From positions 1-64,000 of the forward strand of contig NZ_JASKMS010000037.1 in assembly GCF_030124145.1 (NCBI RefSeq): a stretch of 64,000 nucleotides of DNA, given 5' to 3'. The notes under the pieces were generated by a model. It ran no database searches. It saw only the letters and a program-made list of their open reading frames with translations, and had not been told where the DNA came from. Positions 50,120 to 59,611 of the stretch are shown here, in pieces (within the stretch, counting starts at the first letter, position 1; each line of letters opens with the position of its first letter). Origin of the DNA: Streptomyces sp. 378. GTDB taxonomy: Bacteria; Actinomycetota; Actinomycetes; Streptomycetales; Streptomycetaceae. A program made the position numbers and the translations under genes.

Positions 50120-51235
50120 TCAGCGGGCCCGGCGGGCCCGGCGGGCCCGGGCCGCGTCGTGCATCCGCTGCTCGGCGATCCGGTCGGCCGCGGCGGCCGG
50201 CGGAATGCCGTCCTCCTTCGCACGTGCGAATATGGCCAGCGTGGTGTCGAAGATCTTCGACGCCTTCGCCTTGCACCGGTCGAAGTCGAAGCCGTGCAGC
50301 TCGTCGGCGACCTGGATGACACCGCCGGCGTTCACCACGTAGTCCGGCGCGTAGAGGATCCCGCGGTCGGCGAGGTCCTTCTCCACACCCGGGTGGGCGA
50401 GCTGGTTGTTGGCGGCACCGCAGACCACCGTGGCGGTCAGCGCGGGCACGGTGTCGTCGTTCAGCGCACCGCCGAGCGCGCACGGGGCGTAGATGTCGAG
50501 GCCCTCGGCGCGGATCAGCGTGGCGGTGTCGGCGACGGCCGTCACGCCCGTCGGGTGGGCCGCGAGGATCCTCCCCACGGCGTCCTCGCGCACGTCGGTG
50601 ATGACGACCTCGGCGCCCTCCGCCCGCAGGTGCTCCACCAGGTGGTGGCCGACCTTGCCGACGCCGGCGATGCCGACCCGCCTGTCCCGCAGCGAAGGGT
50701 CGCCCCACAGGTGCTGCGCGGAGGCGCGCATGCCCTGGTAGACGCCGTAGGCGGTCAGGACCGAGGAGTCCCCGGCGCCGCCGTTCTCGGGGGAGCGTCC
50801 GGTCGTCCAGCGGCACTCACGGGCCACGACGTCCATGTCGGCGACATAGGTGCCGACGTCGCAGGCGGTGACGTACCGGCCACCGAGCGAGGCCACGAAC
50901 CGGCCGTAGGCGAGGAGCAGCTCCTCGCTCTTGATCTTCTCCGGGTCGCCGATGATCACGGCCTTGCCGCCGCCGTGGTCGAGACCGGCCATGGCGTTCT
51001 TGTACGACATCCCGCGGGCGAGGTTCAGCGCGTCGGCGACGGCCTCGGCCTCGTTCGCGTACGGGTAGAAGCGCGTACCGCCGAGCGCGGGGCCCAGGGC
51101 GGTGGAGTGGAGGGCGATGACGGCCTTGAGGCCGCTCGCGCGGTCCTGGCAGAGCACGACTTGCTCATGTCCGCCCTGGTCCGAGTGGAACAGGGTGTGC
51201 AGTACATCAGCAGGTGCGCCGGTTACGTCGGTCAC
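50120..51235 (-). CDS. vdh: Valine (branched-chain amino acid) dehydrogenase
   Basis: A 371-residue NAD-dependent dehydrogenase of the Glu/Leu/Phe/Val family. It has ALGPALGGTRFYPYANEAEA, the catalytic Lys segment ARGMSYKNAMAGLDHGGGKA, YVTACDVGTYVADMDVVA, and the Rossmann loop VGIAGVGKVGHHLVEHL. It deaminates valine to 2-oxoisovalerate, feeding branched fatty acid and polyketide precursors in Streptomyces. The C-terminus ends in an Ala-Arg repeat. It is divergent from the 51457 gene. Confidence 0.93.
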   Translation of the reverse strand: MTDVTGAPADVLHTLFHSDQGGHEQVVLCQDRASGLKAVIALHSTALGPALGGTRFYPYANEAEAVADALNLARGMSYKNAMAGLDHGGGKAVIIGDPEKIKSEELLLAYGRFVASLGGRYVTACDVGTYVADMDVVARECRWTTGRSPENGGAGDSSVLTAYGVYQGMRASAQHLWGDPSLRDRRVGIAGVGKVGHHLVEHLRAEGAEVVITDVREDAVGRILAAHPTGVTAVADTATLIRAEGLDIYAPCALGGALNDDTVPALTATVVCGAANNQLAHPGVEKDLADRGILYAPDYVVNAGGVIQVADELHGFDFDRCKAKASKIFDTTLAIFARAKEDGIPPAAAADRIAEQRMHDAARARRARRAR

Positions 51236-51456
51236 GGTGGTGACTCCTGTGTAGGTGCGGCGGGCGGAGACCAGCTCCCGTGCGGGTGGCGGGGCTGTTG
51301 GGCACGAGATTAGAGCCTGGTGGGCCCGCTGACCGCACCGCGCACAGGATCACCTCCGACCGGAGTACACCCGTGCGACGATTTGCATGGATTTCCCGCG
51401 CGATCGCGAGTGAGTTCCGCAGGTTTTCGCGGCGGTGCGCGGGGGAGGGAGCAGGC

Positions 51457-52302
51457 GTGCCCAAGGTGACCTCGCTGATCGTCCCCTACGCGACCTACCT
51501 GCGCGTGTACGAACCGCTGGCCGCCTTCCCCGAGCCGGAGCGCAGCCAGTGGGCCCGCTACGCCCGCCGTACGGACCGCCCCTCGTACCAGGACGAACTG
51601 CGCCGGGCCCTGGCCGACTTGGCCCCCACCCCGCCGGTTGCGGTGCCGGTGCACGAGAGCGAGGACGCCTTCGTGCTCGAGGTCGACGGCGTCGTCTGCG
51701 TCTGCCCCTGGCGCACCCGGCTGCGCGGCTGGCTCGCCCTGGACGAGCTCCCCGAGGAGCTCCCGCCGCCGGTCATGGACGCGGTCCTGCCGCCCGTCCT
51801 GCGGCGCCAGGCGACTCAGGACTACGAGCGCTGGCTGTCGATCAACCCGGACGCCCGGCCGTGGATCCGTACAGCCACCTGGCAGGTGCCGATCAACTGG
51901 TTCGTGCTGGTCTCCGACGAGGAGCGCGAGTACGACAAGGGCGCCCCGGGCGACAGCCCTCCCGTGCTGCGTTACCGCACCCCCATGGTGCAGGCCCGGC
52001 GGCGGGTGGCCCGAGGCCTGCGCGCCCTGCGGGAGGCCATGGACGAGGGGCCTTTGATCGACGGCCTGATGGACGTCGGGCGCTGGCTGGAGGAGTTCCA
52101 TCCGCGCTCGCTGGTGGAGCTGGACTACGGCGGCCTGGTGCACGCGGTGCCGGCCGGGGCGCTGGAGGGCGACCACTCCGCCGCGGACGTGGCGGAGGGC
52201 ATCGCCGCGCTGCGCCGGGGCGACGGGGCCGCCGCGGGGGAGGCCTACGCCCGGCTCGTGCAGCGGTGGCGTGCCGTACGGGATCTGCGGTCGGCCAACT
52301 GA
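51457..52302 (+). CDS. Conserved hypothetical protein upstream of bldC
   Basis: A 281-residue protein from GTG 51457, with GGGGGAGGG ten bases before. It begins VPKVTSLIVPYATYLRVYEP and has RWLSINPDARPWIRTATWQV, NWFVLVSDEEREYDKGAPG and a helical C-terminus. No domain is recognised. It is the conserved neighbour of bldC in streptomycetes (as between vdh and bldC). Function unknown; the well-formed start and codon use make the gene itself certain. Confidence 0.75.
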   Translation: MPKVTSLIVPYATYLRVYEPLAAFPEPERSQWARYARRTDRPSYQDELRRALADLAPTPPVAVPVHESEDAFVLEVDGVVCVCPWRTRLRGWLALDELPEELPPPVMDAVLPPVLRRQATQDYERWLSINPDARPWIRTATWQVPINWFVLVSDEEREYDKGAPGDSPPVLRYRTPMVQARRRVARGLRALREAMDEGPLIDGLMDVGRWLEEFHPRSLVELDYGGLVHAVPAGALEGDHSAADVAEGIAALRRGDGAAAGEAYARLVQRWRAVRDLRSAN

Positions 52303-52901
52303 CCCCTGACCTTGATGACCGTGCGGACCGCTCGCCCTCGGTAACGAACTGACGTTTGACGAACCGCCCGATGTGGGGTTTCGTCCTCGCATCAAGTTCC
52401 TGAAGCCGGCTGTGCGTCTTCTGAGGCTCCGTCACCAAAGGACGTAGGGACCGATCCGGGCAGACCTCTCAAGTAGGCCAAGCGTGACGGACTACACGTA
52501 CGAGGCTCTTGCGTCCCTTGCCCCTCCTCATGCCAAAATAGGACAAGGAGTCCGGGGAGGGCTCCTTCCGTCCCGTGGTGCTGCACTATGGGTGGAATCT
52601 CAGCATTGCACGCTTTGGGGGGTCTGGTGACTTCCTGATCGCCCTGTGACTGATCGTCACAGCGGTGTGACTGTCCGCTATGGCATGGTCCATCGGCTTC
52701 CGTCGCTGATGAACACCTGGAGGGGCAATTCCATCGGTTTGGCCGACGCGGCTGGACGGATGGTGTAGTTGTAGTGCCGAGGACAAGCCGTTCGTCCTAT
52801 AACCGACTCGACTCGCGTCCGCCATTTCGGGCAACGCGGGTCAAGGTGCAGAATTTAGAGGAAAGAACCGAGAAGGTTCGGTTCTCCCGAGGAGGCCGCT
52901 C
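52303..52901. promoter_or_regulatory. Long bldC upstream region
   Basis: No gene in 599 bases. The stretch 52590-52860 is less GC-rich than the rest, with CTGTGACTGATCGTCACAGC (an imperfect palindrome near 52645-52665: CTGTGACTGA/TCGTCACAG). It is likely to hold the bldC promoter and developmental regulatory sites. The last 60 bases show a GAGGAGG ribosome site for bldC. Confidence 0.5.
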
Positions 52902-53108
52902 ATGACCGCTCGCACCCCTGATGCCGAGCCGCTGCTGACCCCGGCTGAGGTCGCCACGATGTTCCGCGTCGACCCCAAGACGGTCACGCGGTGGGCGAAG
53001 GCCGGCAAGCTCACGTCGATCCGCACGCTCGGCGGGCATCGGCGCTACCGCGAGGCCGAGGTCCGCGCTCTGCTCGCGGGCATCCCGCAGCAGCGCAGCG
53101 AGGCCTGA
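52902..53108 (+). CDS. bldC: Developmental regulator BldC
   Basis: A 68-residue MerR-like DNA-binding protein: LLTPAEVATMFRVDPKTVTR then WAKAGKLTSIRTLGGHRRYR. It consists of the winged-helix domain alone, without an effector domain. BldC binds cooperatively to direct repeats and holds Streptomyces in vegetative growth, delaying development. GAGGAGG lies eight bases before the ATG. The sequence matches the well-conserved streptomycete protein closely. Confidence 0.96.
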   Translation: MTARTPDAEPLLTPAEVATMFRVDPKTVTRWAKAGKLTSIRTLGGHRRYREAEVRALLAGIPQQRSEA

Positions 53109-53253
53109 ACAACTGAATAACCGGGCAAACCGGCTGGTTCCCCCAACTGGCCGCGACGTCCTGAACCACAGCTCCACACGACGCGGGACCTGCCCCAACA
53201 GGCCCCACGCCCACGCCAGTCAGAGCTTTCCAGGCATACAAGGGTGCGTCGTC

Positions 53254-53293
53254 GATCGCGCTGGACTCCGCCGGGTCCAGCGCGATCTTTTTT
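53254..53293 (+). terminator. Strong intrinsic terminator after bldC
   Basis: GATCGCGCTGGA pairs with TCCAGCGCGATC, followed by a run of seven T, which is rare in this GC-rich genome. Confidence 0.9.
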
Positions 53294-53389
53294 GTGCACC
53301 CCCGGTCGGTCCACCGACGCTGCTGTGAGCGGCCTTGTAGGAGCCTGGGGAGGGGTGTCGGATCCCCTGTGCGGGACGCCCCGGTCAGG

Positions 53390-53493
53390 GTGCAATTGCA
53401 CATATAAAATTGACTCTTTGTAGGAGGGAGGTGAATACCGCACTTTCCAAAACTCATGCAGTGACACCCGTCACATACCAAGCGGCTTGTTAG
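53390..53493 (+). promoter_or_regulatory. Palindrome, AT-rich box and perfect Shine-Dalgarno before a 20-codon ORF
   Basis: GTGCAATTGCAC (53390-53401) is a perfect 12-bp palindrome, followed by ATATAAAATTGACTC and then GGAGGGAGGTGA, which includes the full anti-SD complement GGAGGTGA (53427-53434). A 20-codon ORF could start at GTG 53431 and end at TAG 53493, but the ribosome site is either too close (three bases) or without a start downstream. It may encode a very small protein or be a regulatory leader. Confidence 0.4.
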
Positions 53494-53569
53494 CCCTGCC
53501 GCAAGTGCGGTAGAGAAGCCTCCGGCTCCAGCAACCCCCGCCCCAGCGGGCGTTGGGACAACACGTCGA

Positions 53570-53761
53570 TCACACGCGAGCCGGCCTCTCCTCCTCCCCG
53601 GCCGCAGCCGAGCCCTGAGCGGCACGCGGCGCCGACTCCATCGCCAGCCGCAGCAGACGGTGGCAGATCGGACAGTGCCGCGTGAGGTGCCGATACGACG
53701 ACGCGGCCGACAAGTGCGCGCGAAGCAGAGCCCGCGTCTCGTGCCTGACCGCTGCCGCCAT
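53570..53761 (-). CDS. DUF6274 small protein
   Basis: A 63-residue protein from ATG 53761, with GGAGGT upstream. It reads MAAAVRHETRALLRAHLSAA then SSYRHLTRHCPICHRLLRLA, the DUF6274 core with a CPICH zinc-like pair, and an Ala-rich tail. The frame is open much further upstream, but coding character starts here. It is restricted to streptomycetes and relatives; function unknown. A possible zinc site at C/H residues suggests nucleic-acid binding. Confidence 0.8.
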   Translation of the reverse strand: MAAAVRHETRALLRAHLSAASSYRHLTRHCPICHRLLRLAMESAPRAAQGSAAAGEEERPARV

Positions 53762-53882
53762 ACGCCACCTCCACAAGGCCCCACAGAGAACGGCCCTGGT
53801 TCTGGGGTACCGACGGAATGAAAGGGCGTCAAGACGGCGTGGAGCGGCCCAGAAGCCGAACGCCGAGGGCAGGGCACACAAA

Positions 53883-53910
53883 AGAGCCCGGATCCGAAGA
53901 TCCGGGCTCT
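53883..53910 (-). terminator. Terminator of tRNA-Asp
   Basis: AGAGCCCGGATC and GATCCGGGCTCT form a 12-bp stem with loop CGAA, eight bases beyond the tRNA 3' end. Confidence 0.85.
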
Positions 53911-53917
53911 CATCACG

Positions 53918-53992
53918 CGGTCCTGACGGGATTTGAACCCGCGGCCTCCACCTTGACAGGGTGGCGAGCACTCCAAACTGCTCCACAGGACC
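53918..53992 (-). tRNA. tRNA-Asp(GTC)
   Basis: 75 nt, acceptor GGTCCTG/CAGGACC, anticodon loop CTGTCAA with anticodon GTC, T-loop TTCAAAT. Identical over its length to the tRNA-Asp at 59612-59686. Confidence 0.93.
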
Positions 53993-54086
53993 AGGTTTCG
54001 CGGCGCCATTCGTGCGTTGCGCTGCGAGAAGAGACTCTACAGGAGGGTGAGCCCCGGGCGCGAACTCACCCCCCGTACCCACCCCG

Positions 54087-57000
54087 TCACGGAGCCGCCG
54101 CGTCGATCGCCTTCACGATCCGCTTGTCGGAAACCGGGTACGCCGTGCCCAACGCGTGAGCGAAATAGCTGACCCGGAGCTCCTCGATCATCCACCGGAT
54201 GTCCAACACCGACGACGGCACCGGCCGGCCCTGCGGCATCTGCTCCAGCAGCCAGGCGAACTCGTCCTGCATCTCCTGAACCTTCTGCATCCGCGTGGAG
54301 TCCCGCTGGACGTTCACCGGCATCTGCTGCAAACGCCGGTCGGCCGCCACCAGATAGCGCATCAGGTCCGGCAGGCGCCGCACCCCCGCCTCCGTCACGA
54401 AACCCGGCTTCACCAGAGCGTCCAACTGCCCCCGCACGTCCTGGAGATTCGGCAGCAGCGCGGGACTGCGCACCGCCTTCAGACGCCGCTCACACGCCTG
54501 CCAAGCGGCCAGCACCTGCTGCACCTGCCCCACCGTACGCACGGTCGTGTCGACGATCTCGGCACGCACCTTGTCATACAGCTTCCGGTACGACTCCTCG
54601 TCCCACACCGGCCCCCCGAAGTCCCCGATCAGCTTGTCGGCGGCGGCCATCGCACAGTCGTCGAACAGACCCTGTATCGAACCGTGCGGATTCGCGGACA
54701 ACGCCAGCTTCTGCGCGTTCGTCAGGCGATCGCTCGCGAATTTCGCCGGATTCACCGGAATGTTCCGCAGGATCAGCCGCCGCGTGCCCTTCCACATGGC
54801 CAGCGCCTGCTCCGCCTCCGTGTCGAACAACCGCACGGACACCGTGTCACCGTCGTCGACCAGCGCCGGATACGCCTTCACCGGCTGACCCGCCCGACGC
54901 GTCTCGAAGACCCGGGTGAGAGCGCCGATCGTCCAGTCCGTCAGGCCCGAGCGCTCCAAGGACTCGCCCCCGGAGCGCTCGGCCGTCGCCGCAGCCGCCT
55001 GCGACAGAGCCTTACGGGCCTTCGGGCGCAGCCGCACCTTCAGGACCTCCAGATCCTTGTCCTCGGCCAGCTTGCGACGCCGCTCGTCAACGATCCGGAA
55101 CGTGACCTTCAAATGGTCGGGGACCTTGGACAGATCGAAATCGTCCGCCTCGAAGGGCACACCCACCATGAGCCTCAGCTCACGGGCCATCGTCGTGGTC
55201 AAAGGCTCCTGAAGCGGCACGGCCCGGTCCAGGAACGCCCTCGCGAAGTTGGGCGCCGGCACGTAGTTCCGGCGGACCGGCTTCGGCAACGACCGGATCA
55301 ACTCCGTGACCAACTCCTCCCTCAGACCCGGGATCTGCCAGTCGAAACCCTCGTCCGTCACCTGGTTGAGCACCTGCAACGGGATGTGCACCGTCACACC
55401 GTCGGCGTCCGCACCCGGCTCGAACTGGTACGTCACCCGGAACTTCAGATTCCCCTGACGCCACGAGTCCGGATAGTCCGCCTTGGTGACCTCGCCCGCC
55501 TTCTCGTTGATGAGCATCTCGCGCTCGAAATCGAGAAAATCAGGCTGCTCATGCCGCTTGTGCTTCCACCACGAGTCGAAATGCGCGCCCGAGACGACAT
55601 GCTCGGGAATCCGCTGGTCATAGAAGTCGAACAGCGTCTCGTCATCCACCAGGATGTCCCGGCGCCGAGCCCGGTGCTCCAGCTCCTCGACCTCCGTCAG
55701 AAGACGCCGGTTGTCCGAGAAGAACTTGTGATGCGTACGCCAGTCACCCTCGACCAACGCGTTCCGGATGAACAGCTCACGGCTGATCTCCGGATCGATC
55801 CGCCCGTAATTGACCTTCCGCTGCGCCACGATCGGCACGCCGTACAGCGTCACCTTCTCGTACGCCATCACCGCGGCCTGGTCCTTCTCCCAGTGCGGCT
55901 CGCTGTACGAGTGCTTGACCAGGTGCGCGGCGAGCGGCTCGACCCACTCGGGCTCGATCCTGGCGTTGACGCGTGCCCACAGACGCGACGTCTCGACCAG
56001 CTCGGCGGACATCACGAAACGCGGCGGCTTCTTGAAGAGCGCCGAACCGGGAAAGACCGCGAACTTGGCACCACGCGCCCCCAGGTACTCGTTCTTCGCG
56101 CCCTCCTTCACATCCTTCATGCCGATGTGCGACAACAGGCCGGCCAGCAGGGAGAGATGGACGCGGTCGGCCGGGGCGTCCTCCTCGTTGAGATGAATGC
56201 CCATCTGCTTCGCGACCGTACGCAACTGCGTATAAATGTCCTGCCATTCACGGATGCGAAGGAAATTCAGATACTCCTGCTTGCACATCCGGCGGAAGGA
56301 CGACGAACCCCGCTCCTTCTGCTGCTCACGGACATAACGCCACAGATTCAGGTAAGCCAGGAAATCACTGGTCTCGTCCCTGAACCGGGCATGCTGCTGA
56401 TCAGCCTGAGCCTGCTTGTCCGCCGGACGCTCACGCGGATCCTGAATGGACAGCGCGGCGGCTATCACCATCACCTCACGCGCACAACCGTTCCTGTCCG
56501 CCTCCAGCACCATCCGCGCCAACCGCGGATCGACCGGCAACTGAGCCAACTTGCGACCGGTGTCCGTGAGCCGCTTACGCGGATCCTTCTGCGCCGGATC
56601 CAGAGCGTTCAGCTCCTGGAGCAGCTGAACACCGTCACGGATGTTGCGATGGTCCGGCGGATCAATGAAGGGAAACTTCTCAATGTCTCCCAGGCCGGCC
56701 GCCGTCATCTGCAAGATCACCGAAGCGAGATTCGTCCGGAGAATCTCCGCATCCGTGAACTCCGGACGCGCGTTGAAATCGTCCTCGCTGTACAGACGGA
56801 TACAGATACCGTCCGACGTACGACCACAACGACCCTTGCGCTGATTGGCACTGGCCTGCGAGACCGGCTCGATGGGCAGCCGCTGCACCTTCGTACGGTG
56901 ACTGTAACGAGAGATCCGCGCGAACCCCGGATCGATCACGTACTTGATACCCGGAACCGTCAACGAGGTCTCCGCCACGTTCGTGGCCAGAACAATCCTG

Positions 57001-58031
57001 CGGCCCGAATGCGGCTGGAACACACGATGCTGCTCCGCATGCGACAACCGGGCATACAACGGCAGAATCTCCGTGAACCGGAAATTCTTCTTGGTGAGCG
57101 CGTCGGCCGTGTCCCTGATCTCCCGCTCACCCGAGAGGAACACCAGGATGTCGCCCTTACCCTCCCGCTGCAGCTCCTCCACGGCATCGGTGATCGCCGT
57201 GATCTGGTCCCGGTCGGCGTCGTCGCCGTCCTCCTCCAGAAGCGGCCGGTAACGAACCTCCACGGGATACGTACGGCCACTGACCTCGATGATCGGGGCA
57301 TCACCGAAATGCCGCGAAAAGCGCTCAGGATCGATCGTCGCCGACGTGATCACGACCTTGAGATCAGGCCGCTTCGGCAACAACTGAGCCAGATAACCCA
57401 GCAAGAAGTCGATGTTCAGGGACCGCTCGTGAGCCTCGTCGATGATGATCGTGTCGTAAGCACGCAGCTCCCGATCCGTCTGGATCTCCGCGAGCAGGAT
57501 GCCGTCCGTCATCAGCTTCACGAACGTGGCATCCGGATCGACCTGATCCGTAAAACGGACCTTCCAGCCCACGGCCCCACCGAGCGGGGTGTCCAACTCC
57601 TCGGCAACCCGCTCGGCCACCGTACGAGCGGCGATCCTACGAGGCTGCGTATGCCCGATCATGCCGCGCACACCGCGACCGAGCTCCAAACAGATCTTGG
57701 GAATCTGCGTCGTCTTCCCCGAACCCGTCTCACCGGCGACGATCACGACCTGATGATCACGAATCGCCGCCGCGATATCGCCCTTCTTCTGGCTGACCGG
57801 CAACTGCTCGGGATACGAGACCTCCGGCACCAGGGCACGCCGCCCGGCCATCCGCTCCTCGGCCCTGCCCACCTCCGCCTCGATCTCGGCGAGCACGGCG
57901 GCCCGCGCCTCCGGCTTACGAATCTTGCGCGCACCTTCGAGCCTGCGCCCGAGCCGATGCGCATCGCGCAGGGACAGCTCGGACAGGCGGGGGGCGAGGG
58001 CGCCGAGGGCGGAGGCAGAGTGCGTAGACAT
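54087..58031 (-). CDS. hrpA: ATP-dependent RNA helicase HrpA
   Basis: A 1314-residue DEAH-box helicase. Motif I is VAGETGSGKTTQIPKICLEL, motif Ia TQPRRIAARTVAERVAEEL, motif II IIIDEAHERSLNIDFLLGYL, motif III VITSATIDPERFSRHF and motif VI QRKGRCGRTSDGICIRLYS. Ratchet, OB-fold and the bacterial C-terminal DUF3418 extension follow (TYQFEPGADADGVTVHIPLQ, then LVTELIRSLPKPVRRNYVP). Bacterial HrpA acts on mRNA and rescues stalled or collided ribosomes. The length is normal for the family. Its antisense strand is open for over 1300 codons by codon bias only. Confidence 0.95.
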   Translation of the reverse strand: MSTHSASALGALAPRLSELSLRDAHRLGRRLEGARKIRKPEARAAVLAEIEAEVGRAEERMAGRRALVPEVSYPEQLPVSQKKGDIAAAIRDHQVVIVAGETGSGKTTQIPKICLELGRGVRGMIGHTQPRRIAARTVAERVAEELDTPLGGAVGWKVRFTDQVDPDATFVKLMTDGILLAEIQTDRELRAYDTIIIDEAHERSLNIDFLLGYLAQLLPKRPDLKVVITSATIDPERFSRHFGDAPIIEVSGRTYPVEVRYRPLLEEDGDDADRDQITAITDAVEELQREGKGDILVFLSGEREIRDTADALTKKNFRFTEILPLYARLSHAEQHRVFQPHSGRRIVLATNVAETSLTVPGIKYVIDPGFARISRYSHRTKVQRLPIEPVSQASANQRKGRCGRTSDGICIRLYSEDDFNARPEFTDAEILRTNLASVILQMTAAGLGDIEKFPFIDPPDHRNIRDGVQLLQELNALDPAQKDPRKRLTDTGRKLAQLPVDPRLARMVLEADRNGCAREVMVIAAALSIQDPRERPADKQAQADQQHARFRDETSDFLAYLNLWRYVREQQKERGSSSFRRMCKQEYLNFLRIREWQDIYTQLRTVAKQMGIHLNEEDAPADRVHLSLLAGLLSHIGMKDVKEGAKNEYLGARGAKFAVFPGSALFKKPPRFVMSAELVETSRLWARVNARIEPEWVEPLAAHLVKHSYSEPHWEKDQAAVMAYEKVTLYGVPIVAQRKVNYGRIDPEISRELFIRNALVEGDWRTHHKFFSDNRRLLTEVEELEHRARRRDILVDDETLFDFYDQRIPEHVVSGAHFDSWWKHKRHEQPDFLDFEREMLINEKAGEVTKADYPDSWRQGNLKFRVTYQFEPGADADGVTVHIPLQVLNQVTDEGFDWQIPGLREELVTELIRSLPKPVRRNYVPAPNFARAFLDRAVPLQEPLTTTMARELRLMVGVPFEADDFDLSKVPDHLKVTFRIVDERRRKLAEDKDLEVLKVRLRPKARKALSQAAAATAERSGGESLERSGLTDWTIGALTRVFETRRAGQPVKAYPALVDDGDTVSVRLFDTEAEQALAMWKGTRRLILRNIPVNPAKFASDRLTNAQKLALSANPHGSIQGLFDDCAMAAADKLIGDFGGPVWDEESYRKLYDKVRAEIVDTTVRTVGQVQQVLAAWQACERRLKAVRSPALLPNLQDVRGQLDALVKPGFVTEAGVRRLPDLMRYLVAADRRLQQMPVNVQRDSTRMQKVQEMQDEFAWLLEQMPQGRPVPSSVLDIRWMIEELRVSYFAHALGTAYPVSDKRIVKAIDAAAP

Positions 58032-58188
58032 ACGCGATCCAGGATCTCATCCCCCGCAAAACAGAGGCGAACGGATTTCGACCACACAAGAAGACGCCCT
58101 GCGAGCACACGACCGACCAGCCACTCAATCGAGTGACCGAAGATCGATCACCTGAACACAGCCCCGCCCTCCCCCTACATTCCTGCAC

Positions 58189-59360
58189 GTGAAGCTCGTG
58201 ATCCGCGTCAAACTCCTGCCGACCCCCGAACAGGCATCGGCACTCCAGGCAACCCTCCACGCCTGCAACGCGGCAGCCGACCACGTCTCCCACACGGCCT
58301 TCACCACCGGCATCACACGCAACCGCGAACTACGCGCCCTGACCTACACCCAGCTCAAAACCCGATGGTCCCTCGGACCCAGGCAGCCCAGCACGTCATC
58401 AAAAAGACCAGCGACGCCTACACAGCCCTGGCCGGCAACCTCAACGCCGGACACCTCGGCAGACCCGGCTCCACACGCTTCCGCAGAGCCACCGAAAAAC
58501 CCATCACCTTCCGACCCGAGGGCGCCCAGCCCTACGACGACCGCATGCTGTCCTGGCAGATGACACAACGCACCGTCTCCATCTGGACCGTGGCCGGACG
58601 CATGAAACGCCTCCCCTTCACCGGAGAGGAAACACAACTCCGCCTCCTCGCCCACCATCGCCAAGGCGAATCCGACCTGACCAGCCAGAACGGCCACTGG
58701 TACCTCCTGGCCACCATCGACATCCCGGAAACCCCCGCCACCTCGGATCCGCGGGGATTCATCGGCGTCGACCTCGGCATCACCAACATCGCCACCACCT
58801 CGACCGGCCACCGGCACAGCGGCCGGCACCTCAACCGCAGCCGACAGAACGACCGCCGCAACCGAGACAACCTCGCAAGGAAGCACACCCGATCCGCCAA
58901 ACGGCGAGCCAAACCCCGCGCGGGAAAGGAAGCCCGGCGCACCCGCGACATCAACCACAAGATCAGTAAGCACATCGTGACGGAGGCCCAACGCACCGGC
59001 CGCGGCATCGCCCTGGAAAACCTCGGCGGCATCCGCGAACGGGCACGGCTGAAGAAGCCCCAACGCGTCACGATCCACTCCTGGGCCTTCGCTCAGCTCG
59101 GCGCCTTCATCGCATACAAGGCGCGCAGGGCCGGAGTGCCGGTGGTGCACGTCCACCCGGCCCACACCAGCCAGGAGTGCTCACGCTGCCATCACATCGA
59201 CAAGAGGAACCGGCCGACACAGGCCGTGTTCTCCTGCAGGAACTGCGGCTTCGTTGAGCACGCGGACCTGAACGCGTCCCACGTCATCGCCGATCGCGGC
59301 TGGTGGACCTGGGTCTGCGGGGCCGAGTCACAGGTCCCTGCTCTCACGCTGATCGCGTAG
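58189..59360 (+). pseudogene. tnpB: TnpB of an IS200/IS605-type element, frameshifted
   Basis: A TnpB in two frames. The N-terminal part starts at 58189 (GTG, VKLVIRVKLLPTPEQASALQ) and runs in frame to about 58380 (TYTQLKTRWSLGP). The rest continues in another frame from QAAQHVIKKTSDAY to 59360, so one base has been lost near 58375-58385. The nuclease part is otherwise intact: RuvC-I Asp in FIGVDLGITNIATTS, RuvC-II Glu in ALENLGGIRE, zinc-finger CSRCHH and CRNCGF, and RuvC-III Asp in HADLNASHVIADRG. TnpB is a guide-RNA-directed DNA nuclease that helps keep such elements. No tnpA is present, so the element was non-autonomous and is now probably inactive. Confidence 0.9.
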
Positions 59361-59480
59361 AGCTGGATGCGCCGCATACGCCGAAGCCATCGGCGGGGCG
59401 AGCTGCGAGCCGGGGAGACTCATCTCTTCGGTAGCGGACGCGATCGCTCGTACCACGGGTGTGATCACGAGACATACAAC

Positions 59481-59508
59481 AAGGCCCCGATCCGAGGATC
59501 GGGGCCTT
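59481..59508 (-). terminator. Terminator of the tRNA cluster
   Basis: AAGGCCCCGATC and GATCGGGGCCTT form a 12-bp stem with loop CGAG, six bases past the tRNA-Phe 3' end, ending the minus-strand tRNA transcript. Confidence 0.85.
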
Positions 59509-59513
59509 AGCTG

Positions 59514-59587
59514 TGGCTGGGGCCGGGGTCGAACCGGCGACCTCTCGCTTTTCAGGCGAGCGCTCGTACCAACTGAGCTACCCAGCC
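59514..59587 (-). tRNA. tRNA-Phe(GAA)
   Basis: 74 nt, acceptor GGCTGGG/CCCAGCC, anticodon loop CTGAAAA with anticodon GAA, T-loop TTCGACC. Last tRNA of the Glu-Asp-Phe cluster in transcription order. Confidence 0.92.
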
Positions 59588-59592
59588 ACGAG

Positions 59593-59606
59593 GTTTCACG
59601 TGAAAC
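59593..59606. promoter_or_regulatory. parS site (ParB-binding)
   Basis: GTTTCACGTGAAAC, the 14-bp consensus parS palindrome of Streptomyces, lies between tRNA-Phe and tRNA-Asp. The palindrome continues three bases on either side (GAG...CTC), 20 bp in all. ParB spreads from such sites to build the origin complex used in chromosome segregation during sporulation. Its presence places the window within the origin-proximal region. Confidence 0.88.
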
Positions 59607-59611
59607 CTCAG

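Noticed and set aside
50130..50160. Repeated GCGGGCCCG units that could suggest a repeat array or CRISPR
   Set aside because: Only a few nine-base units inside the vdh 3' end, encoding an Ala-Arg tail; no spacers and no cas genes anywhere in the window.
54156..58136. A 1326-codon open frame on the plus strand across hrpA
   Set aside because: It is the antisense of the HrpA helicase, whose motifs are complete on the other strand; open antisense frames follow from the extreme GC3 bias.
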